64,000 nt of DNA, taken from contig MNCI01037900.1 in assembly GCA_015680685.1 (NCBI GenBank), forward strand, positions 323,595 through 387,594, written 5' to 3'. The notes below the pieces were generated by a model. The model was not told the DNA's origin. It worked only from the letters and a program-made list of their open reading frames with translations, and did no database searches. The position numbers and the translations under genes were made by a program. Shown piece after piece: positions 57,881-64,000 of the stretch (position 1 is the stretch's first letter; the number at the start of each line of letters is the position of its first letter). Source of the DNA: Gnetum montanum (taxonomy: Eukaryota; Streptophyta; Gnetopsida; Gnetales; Gnetaceae).

Positions 57881-58800
57881 AGTGATAATTTCAATGGGAC
57901 GATTTGGGGACGGTAGCATCACATGAAAGGATATCAAGATCTGGTCCAGGTGGCAGTAGAGATGGCCAAGACAGATGATGAGCAAGGACGTGCTACCGGA
58001 CTATTCTTTGCAGGCATATCTGAAAGTGATTTATGTTTTTCCCTGAATGAAAATGTATGTTCAAGGCTCACATTCAATAGAAACGTACCCCGAACAATGC
58101 AAAGCATTGACGGAAATATTCATTACTCGTTAAAATTTCTAGACAGTGTCACTGCTAACATTGGCCAGTAGGTTAAATTTAATTAGACTACCCATGCCAC
58201 CATCAAGTCTTTCAAATGATGGATCCACTTGGATAATAGGAATGTTTAATTTGGTTCCAGGGGATTGATTGCATTGTTGTCTAGTTATCCAAACCCTAAG
58301 GCCCATAGGGGCTTCCTTGAGTAATGCAACCTTCCTAATTCTGCAACACTCTTGATGTCCATCTTCATAAAATGAGAAAGATCCCTTGCTTCTTACCCTT
58401 GAAAATTAGCATATAGCATTCATAAAAAGATGGATGAAATATATCTCATAAAGCTTGCTCCATTAAATGGCCAAAATTTGCAACACAAACTAGCTTAGTT
58501 CGGATTCACCAACCTTTTTCTTTGCCTTAACCATCTCTAAAACTTTTCTTTGTTAACTTGGCATTTGTAGAATCTGATATATATTAACAGTTGCTTTCAC
58601 ATGTTTTAAATCCTCTATTAGGTCATATTTTCCATTGCCATAAAAGCTTGACTTCCTAAACCATTTGTTAGATGACTGATTTTTTTGATCTTGATCAATC
58701 TATATATTTTTCTCCTTTCTTCTTTTCTTTTCATTTGGTTCAAAAACTTTCCTTTTAGTAGAAGGATTAGAAATAGCATTTGAAGGCATGGATTTAGTAT
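57881..58800 (-). other. chitinase-to-gag spacer of D2
   Basis: Counterpart of 44,190-45,100. Plus-strand frame 57,923-58,171 is conserved between D1 and D2 but antisense to the captured gene. No clear product. Confidence 0.45.
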
Positions 58801-59025
58801 TTTTTTTTATCTTAACTTGTATTTAGATCCATCATTATTATTACATTCTGTATTCGAAGATGAATCTCCTTCTAAAGTTGCTAAAGAGGAAATATCACTT
58901 AATTCGCTTTGGTAAGATTTTTTGACATAATGAATACTAGAAGATTGACTATCAAACTCAATATCTAGGAAATTTGACATAGTTGTGTTATTATCATTCT
59001 TTAAATCTATCAATTTAGTATCTTA
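58801..59025 (-). pseudogene. gag C-terminal tail, second copy
   Basis: Minus strand NFLDIEFDSQSSSIHYVKKS then SLATLEGDSSSNTECNNNDG, nearly the same as 45,334-45,128. The rest of gag is absent; the sequence changes at 59,025. Confidence 0.78.
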
Positions 59026-59611
59026 TGAAGCCTCAATTTAGTACCTTATGTGTTACTGTAGGGTAATAATCTGGATTTATTATTGCTTCTAATTGCTTAA
59101 TTGTTTACTATTTTCCTTAGTTAATGTTTCCATTTATTACTCTTTATTATTCTTGTCATTAAGTAGAACAAGCATAACTAATTGTGAGCACTTAATTATA
59201 ATTACTTGATCACCCAGCAGTGTACCATTTGGTAACCCCAGTGATGTACGCTTGGTAATCCTAGCGGTAGTTACGCATAGTCCAAGGCACATATGGATAA
59301 TTAGGAATGGATACTCATTGCACCTAGGCTAGTTTAGACTTTACATTCCACTAGTAATTAGTTTAATTAATTAATCTCTTTATCATCATAGGAGTAGCTT
59401 ATGACCAAACAACATCAATCATCTTATGCCTCACTTTAGACTAAACCATATGTGATAATGCTACCACTAGTCCAAGTGGGAAGATAGTGAACTATGATCA
59501 AGGCATAACAATTTAGATGCACAACTAGTCCCATCCATGAAATTTGACTAGATTGTGCATGAACACTTGTGATTCATATGATTGGACATAGGGGTACCTT
59601 GCCACTCATCA
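59026..59611 (+). mobile_element. LTR (5' LTR of a plus-strand element), start unclear
   Basis: It has the family words TTTGGTAACCCCAGTGATGTACG, GCTTGGTAATCCTAGCGG and TTTGACTAGATTGTGCATGAA. It ends GGGTACCTTGCCACTCATCA, one base before a primer site. The left end has no clear TGATGA and may be truncated at the D2 junction. Confidence 0.8.
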
Positions 59612-59612
59612 T

Positions 59613-59631
59613 TGATGCCATTACCGAGGAC
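59613..59631 (+). other. primer-binding site, tRNA-Asp type, decayed
   Basis: TGATGCCATTACCGAGGAC differs from the tRNA-Asp complement TGGCGCCGTTGCCGGGGAC at five places, all transitions. Confidence 0.75.
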
Positions 59632-59734
59632 AGTGCTAGTTATCTAAATTAGTTATATTATACACAATCACTATACATGCATTTACAATATATCTTTTAG
59701 CAAATATTAAATCACACACATCATTAACTAAAAA

Positions 59735-60345
59735 AAAATATCTCTTTCACAAGGAAGTAATAATGCATTATATGGCGAGAACATTCATTGGAGAACTAAC
59801 AAGATATATCTTGAAGAAAATTGGAGTGACCCACCTTATGCAGGGGTTTCATATGTTCATGACCACCCTCACAACACTCAAAGACTACATTCACCTAAGA
59901 CAAAAAACCCTAGAGGAAATGAAGTAAGTCTTGGACTAGGGAAGTCCTCAAGGCCTAGGACCTTCTCAAAACCTAAAAACGATAAATCAAAGGACTATGG
60001 CAAACACCATAGAAGCCATGGCAATCCTCCCAATTCCTCATCTTAGTCTTCCTCTTGAACATATAGTTCTAACAAAGATGAATGTAGGCATAGAGACTAA
60101 GCTCATCATTAGCATCAAAATAAAAATAAAAATAGGAATCAAAACCATGGGAAAAATCAAATACATTAGAATGAACATAGACAAAATCATCACAATCAAA
60201 CAAATAGCAATAGAAATTTTCATCACAACGTGTTTGATGATGATGAATCCTTGTTGGCCATTATGAGCCAAATGCAAATCATATAGGCAATTAAGATATC
60301 CCATAGGCATCTCAAGGAAAGTCACCTACCCAAGTTTGATCTGTG
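59735..60345 (+). pseudogene. Asn/His/Lys-rich gag-like ORF fragment
   Basis: Plus strand: ISLSQGSNNALYGENIHWRT (59,738), NWSDPPYAGVSYVHDHPHNT, then GLGKSSRPRTFSKPKNDKSK, a long Asn/His/Lys-rich part (NQTNSNRNFHHNVFDDDESL, 60,200) and AIMSQMQII. It lies just downstream of LTR and primer site, where gag or an ORF1 is expected, but no gag core is seen. It ends where pararetroviral sequence begins. The open frame 59,997-60,266 (Ile/Lys-rich) is a shadow of it. Confidence 0.55.
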
Positions 60346-60451
60346 CCTTTTTTAGGTGTTGAATTGTTTTGTACTTTGCACTTGCAATTTCTTCTATTTC
60401 CTTCTGAGAAATAACTATAGAAATACTAGGATTTGAGTTAAACTGTTTAAC
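60346..60451 (-). pseudogene. caulimovirid protease-RT linker, truncated
   Basis: After the stop of the protease ORF the minus strand continues NSNPSISIVISQKEIEEIAS, then AKYKTIQHLKKAQ, plausible linker before RT. The virus-like reading ends near 60,345, where plus-strand gag-like sequence of another element starts. Confidence 0.5.
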
Positions 60452-61417
60452 CTATTGATGCTTGTTTTTGTGTAAAGCAACTGGGATTCTTCCAATAATT
60501 ATCTTTGGCCTTGGATCTTGTACTGGAGATGAACAGACAATCATTTCTTGTCCAACTGTATAAGGACCAAGACTATCCATGAAATGTGCTCCTAAACCAA
60601 TATCAAAACCACTATCTGAAACTTGCACAAAATTAGTTGTTCCCACATATTCATCATTGAGTGAGATGGGAATATCAAAAGCAAAGTAAGATAGTGTTCT
60701 GATTCCATTCATGGTATCTATCTTAACTGGATTAGGATTTTCTTTCCAATTTTCGAGCACGTCTTTATGGCAAAAATTTAGAGTAGCGCCAATATCTATA
60801 AAAGCTTGATATTTTCTCCGCTTTTGGGCGCCATCAACTGCTATTTTGATAGGAATTAGTAGCACACTTTGTATTGTCAATAAATGCTTGATTTGATGTA
60901 CTAAGGTGGAATCCTTTTTTCTTGGTTTTAGCTTAGCCATTTTAACTTCTTTTCTAACTAGAAAGTTCTTATCATAAGGAGTAATAAGAAACTTTGGTAC
61001 CTTCTGGATTATCTTTGAAGGGAGCTCTTCATCAGATGAAGACTCAGGTTCAGTATCAGCTCTTGGAAGAACTTCTTTGCAGCCATACATACTAGATATA
61101 CTTGGATCTTTATCAGCATCTTCGGTATCCCAGTTGTGATCTTGTTGAGATATCTCAGAGACATTATCCATTTCGTCAATCCATTTCTTCATATCATTCC
61201 AATTGTTTTCTTCAATTGGCTCTAACCTATCATTAGTGTTTAAAGAAACACTTTCTAACCATTCATCATCAGAAATAGAAAGATCAACTATACCTTGCAT
61301 CATCTTTAGTTTAGCATCTGCTTTTGATACGGTAGTATAACTTGATTCTGATTCGGACGAAGTAGATTCCACTTCAATTTTAAAACATTCATTAGAACAA
61401 TTGTCTGGATCTTCCAC
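60452..61417 (-). pseudogene. caulimovirid aspartic protease region
   Basis: A 321-codon open frame. Residues 1-150 are very acidic and Ser-rich (VESTSSESESSYTT, TEPESSSDEELPSK). Residues about 205-320 form the protease: YQAFIDIGATLNFCHKDVLE, with Ile in place of the Thr/Ser of the usual DTGA/DSGA; then FAFDIPISLNDEYVGTTNFV, GFDIGLGAHFMDSLGPY and KIIIGRIPVAL. The enzyme would process the viral polyprotein. An in-frame TAA at 61,445-61,447 separates it from the preceding region. The missing active-site Thr/Ser makes function doubtful. Confidence 0.78.
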
Positions 61418-61447
61418 TGGTTCTAAATCAGGTTGAGTAGGAGGTCT

Positions 61448-62340
61448 TTACCATGGTCTTGTAGGTTGTCGTCGTGCCATCATGATTCTTTGACAATCTG
61501 AGGCTTTTGATTCTTTGTCATGTTCTTCCTTTTCTGGTTCTTCCGAAGGTGCTGACAGAGCTGGTGTTTGTGGCTGCTTTCCTTTCTTTTCAGTCATGAG
61601 CTTCTTTATCTTGTCGGGCAGAGCTTTATCTCGAGCGTCGATTTGAACTTTTGCTTTTGCAGGTTCTATTTTTGGAACTTCCTTTTCTAGAGCAGGCAAT
61701 CGTAACTGATTTTCTAAAGTGAAAATCTCATGAAATTTGATTGTTTCTTCTTTCTGCTGTTCTCTAAACTGCACTTTCTTTTGCTTTTGTTCAAGTCATT
61801 GCTTTGTAATCTCCTCATATGCTAGAAGATGCTCAGTCATTTCTTTTGATAATTGAGAAACTCCATCCTTAACACCATCAATATTTTCTTCAAGATCTTC
61901 TAATTTATCTTCAACATTTTCTATATGTTGAGTGGCATATGATGTCCAATGGACTAAATAATTTAGCTGCCTAATTTCAGCTTGTTGATCTGTCGTGCTA
62001 TTCAGACTATGTTCTAATAAATAACTACAATCAGCTCTAGTTGTAGGGGGATCTTGTCTAGAAGCAGTTGTACTATATGCAACTTGTGGTGGCCATCTTC
62101 CGCCACTAAGTAATTTTCGATCTCCATGCTGTTTATAAGAGGAATCTTGAAAGACATTGATGTGATGTCAAAACATGAATAGTGTACCTCTTGTATCAAA
62201 ATTTGGAGAACTATTGCCTTCTTCTGGTTTGGATGAACTTCTTTTTTCAGAAAGTTTCCGTGGGGGCAAAACTGCTGGAGTAGCTTCTAGCGTGATTACG
62301 GCTGATCGACCAAATTGCTAGATTGGATATTGACTCCATC
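61448..62340 (-). pseudogene. caulimovirid coiled-coil region
   Basis: The frame shared with the protease ORF reads from about 62,300: VITLEATPAVLPPRKLSEKR, then HIENVEDKLEDLEENIDGVK, DGVSQLSKEMTEHLLAYEEI (about 61,855), and FREQQKEETIKFHEIFTLEN (61,770). Heptad spacing of Ile/Leu/Val is clear at 61,960-61,810. A Lys/Pro/Glu-rich part ends in MARRQPTRPW. Coiled coils of this kind are found in virion-associated or assembly parts of pararetrovirus polyproteins; the role here is inferred. No coat-protein zinc knuckle (CCHC) is seen. Confidence 0.6.
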
Positions 62341-63345
62341 TCATCTTGGGCTTTTCATAGGTCTTGAATTCTTGATCTTGCAATAAATGTTGAATTTGAG
62401 GAAAGAATTGCAATAACCTGGGACATTTATGCTTCTTCCACATTGCAATAGATTTTGACTTCCTTTAGGAAACTGAACTCCCCATTTCAACTTATGATTC
62501 ATTAAAATAGTATTAGAGAGTTGAAAAGTTCCTCGGGCAACAACTGTAGCATAAACTGATCCGGGCAATAATTCTATTCCATGAACCTCAACACAGATTA
62601 GTAAAGCACTAGTAATGAAATCATCAGCTAAAGCTAACTGATAATTTGGTTGGATGGCACAAAGTGCATCAGAATCCAAAACACCTTGAAATTGGCAAAT
62701 CTTTGCCTTTTCCCATGCAATTTCTGGTCCTTGATTAATCCCATCACCAATAACTCGGCTATCAAGTAAAGAGACTACATATTCGGCAGCAATATTATAA
62801 TTGAACTTAGGACTTACTAAAATGTCTAGTTGTCCTAGATGAACATAATTGTGTCCTTGTTCCTTCCAGCGATCTACTTCTTTAGGAGTAAAAAGAGGCA
62901 AAAATACTGGTCTTATCCCTTTTCCTTTGATATCTAAAATTGCTTCAGTTTGTTTAATAGATGTAGACATCCTTGCAGAAAATGTATTTGCAAACTTATA
63001 AATAGCATCTTTAGGAATTTCAGGGAATTTTAAATCCTTGTGCTCACCAGCAATAAAAGATTTCCTCTTTTTCATAGCTTCAGCGAAGGGCAGAATCTCC
63101 TTTTGTGCTGAATATAATTCTTGTTCATCTTTTATTTCCTCAATGTCTGTAGTGTTAGAACGGAACATATTAATTCTATTAATAATAGGCTCATTCAAAT
63201 ACTGTAAAAAATCTTCATTATCTTCATCAGAATTTACAGGATTTATAGGATCTACTTCTACATCATCTGGAGCATAATTTACAAGATATGGAATTACATC
63301 ATTCTCAGCTTGTACCTCATAACCTTCTACTTCATCATAAAACAT
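62341..63345 (-). pseudogene. caulimovirid movement protein (30K family)
   Basis: A 334-codon open frame. After an acidic leader comes SFIAGEHKDLKFPEIPKDAI, then EAILDIKGKGIRPVFLPLFT (about residue 140), PKEVDRWKEQGHNYVHLGQL, DILVSPKFNY, VVSLLDSRVIGD (about residue 195) and ALADDFITSALLICVEVHGI. That is the strand order of 30K movement proteins of pararetroviruses, with the LDxR/D position in VVSLLDSRV. These proteins take virus through plasmodesmata. It is the same frame as the preceding ORF (two stops between). A frameshift near 62,440 garbles the last 30 codons. Confidence 0.82.
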
Positions 63346-63372
63346 CTAAATCTCATGAAAATTATCTTCAAA

Positions 63373-63834
63373 CTATTGTTGAGCGATCATTTGTAGGAGT
63401 TGTTGTTGAAATCGCTGGTTCTCAATAGCCTGAACTTGAGCTTCTAATTCTTCATCATAAACTGGTTGGCTCACATCATTGAAAATTCTCGACTGAGTTG
63501 CTGAAACCATTTCAAGCAAGCGCCGATCTTCTTCCTCGAACAGACCTGGATCTGGATCCGATTCAGGGACTAGTGGGATAAAACGGGATGTCATGGGATA
63601 GTCAGGAGGATAGAGATAACCTCGACCAAATTTGTCATAAGCTTCAACTTGAGTGAGGGGTATAACAGGTAATTCTTCTTCGTCAAGACTACTAATTTCA
63701 AACACTACAGTAGGAGGTGGAACTTGTACAGGACATGCCATTAAGGGTTCATTTGGTTCTGGACAGATAGTCAGAACAGATTTACAACAAAACAACGCCT
63801 TTTGGGGCTTAGGGATAGTATCATCATTCACCAA
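63373..63834 (-). pseudogene. caulimovirid N-terminal acidic ORF
   Basis: 153 codons in frame with the movement protein ORF: CCKSVLTICPEPNEPLMACP, then VFEISSLDEEELPVIPL, GYLYPPDYPMTSRFIPLVPE and a Gln/Glu-rich helical end, VQAIENQRFQQQLLQMIAQQ. I recognise no enzyme or binding motif. It is probably the N-terminal part of the viral polyprotein, broken from the movement protein by two stops at 63,346-63,372. Confidence 0.65.
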
Positions 63835-64000
63835 AAGACCAAGGTTAGGTTGCGAAGCAAAACATGTGCTAGCTATCCAATAATATTTTGAAAAATATTG
63901 TTCTCATTCTGGGGCAGGAGCTCTCAGAACTTGCCAGTAAATAGTAGCAAAGCAATTAGGAACAAAGCAATTAGCAATTAGCAAGAGCAGCGTAGCAGTC
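63835..64000 (-). other. upstream flank of the viral ORF
   Basis: No ORF. Direct repeats of AGCAATTAG at 63,952-63,985 (three copies). It could be viral leader or host DNA; the window ends here. Confidence 0.35.

Larger units (their letters stand above)
55870..59025. repeat. direct repeat D2 (partner D1 at 41,520-45,345)
   Basis: Same content and order as D1. The right end stops at CAATTTAGTATCTTA, where LTR sequence of another element begins. Confidence 0.8.
60346..63834 (-). mobile_element. endogenous caulimovirid (pararetrovirus) fragment
   Basis: On the minus strand an acidic N-terminal ORF, a 30K-family movement protein, a coiled-coil region and an aspartic protease follow in order, as in Caulimoviridae polyproteins. 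It is interrupted by a few stops and one frameshift near 62,440, and cut before RT at about 60,345. There are no LTRs. Movement protein plus retroviral-type protease on one strand is the basis for the call; absence of RT in the window limits it. It is better preserved than most retroelements here, so it may be a younger integration. Confidence 0.8.

Noticed and set aside
60038-60325. Minus-strand Ile/Met-rich ORF continuing the viral frame
   Set aside because: It is the reverse of the Asn/His/Lys-rich plus-strand frame; its composition is that of a shadow and it shows no RT motif.
1-64000. tRNA, rRNA or other structured RNA genes, CRISPR arrays
   Set aside because: No cloverleaf with A/B boxes, rRNA core or spaced repeat array was recognised by eye; a tRNA search program would be decisive for the tRNA part.

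Overview
The window looks like intergenic DNA from a seed plant with a large, heavily methylated genome. I lean towards a gymnosperm, on low confidence. It is AT-rich and has no intact protein-coding gene. Almost everything identifiable is decayed LTR-retrotransposon sequence nested in older copies, plus two kinds of host-gene pseudogene and an endogenous pararetrovirus. No rRNA, tRNA or CRISPR was seen. Stop codons fall mostly where Gln or Trp codons would be expected (TAG, TAA), as expected from long-term C-to-T decay at methylated sites.

Region 1-12.6 kb is a minus-strand Ty3 element of Tat type (copy A): gag at 11.56-9.28 kb, protease at 9.27-8.2 kb, and the start of reverse transcriptase at 0.5-0 kb. 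Between protease and RT lies a foreign block of about 7.7 kb. It holds a gene-like unit on the opposite (plus) strand with small GT-AG introns, and a diverged tandem array of about 190-bp units. A second copy (B) with the same arrangement lies at 28.5-35.9 kb. Introns sit at matching places in A and B. This antisense, intron-bearing passenger shared by two element copies is the most unusual structure here.

Region 12.6-24 kb has little coding signal until a processed CCR4-type deadenylase pseudogene (16.02-17.0 kb). That is cut by an inverted LTR fragment, followed by a 5'-truncated plus-strand Athila-type element P (17.37-23.99 kb; gag, PR, RT, RNase H, INT).

Region 24-41.5 kb holds two copies of a non-autonomous LTR element with one long coiled-coil ORF and no pol. 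The copies lie in direct repeats (25.16-28.50 and 35.91-40.72 kb) that flank element B. The second copy carries a solo LTR with a target-site duplication. A minus-strand Tat pol remnant with PR and archaeal-type RNase H but no RT follows (about 40-41.5 kb).

Region 41.5-59 kb is a minus-strand gag-bearing element with a duplicated block (41.5-45.3 and 55.9-59.0 kb). Each copy of the block holds a dead GH19 chitinase fragment. Its gag is split by a complete nested Athila-type element M (45,853-55,262), which has two LTRs, CCAAA target duplications, a tRNA-Asp primer site and a polypurine tract.

Region 59-64 kb has an LTR with primer site and Asn/His-rich gag (plus strand), then a minus-strand endogenous caulimovirid fragment with 30K-type movement protein, coiled coil and aspartic protease. 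It is cut before its RT. Many LTRs here share TGATGA/TCATCA ends, so the Athila-type elements and the coiled-coil element probably share one mobilisation machinery.
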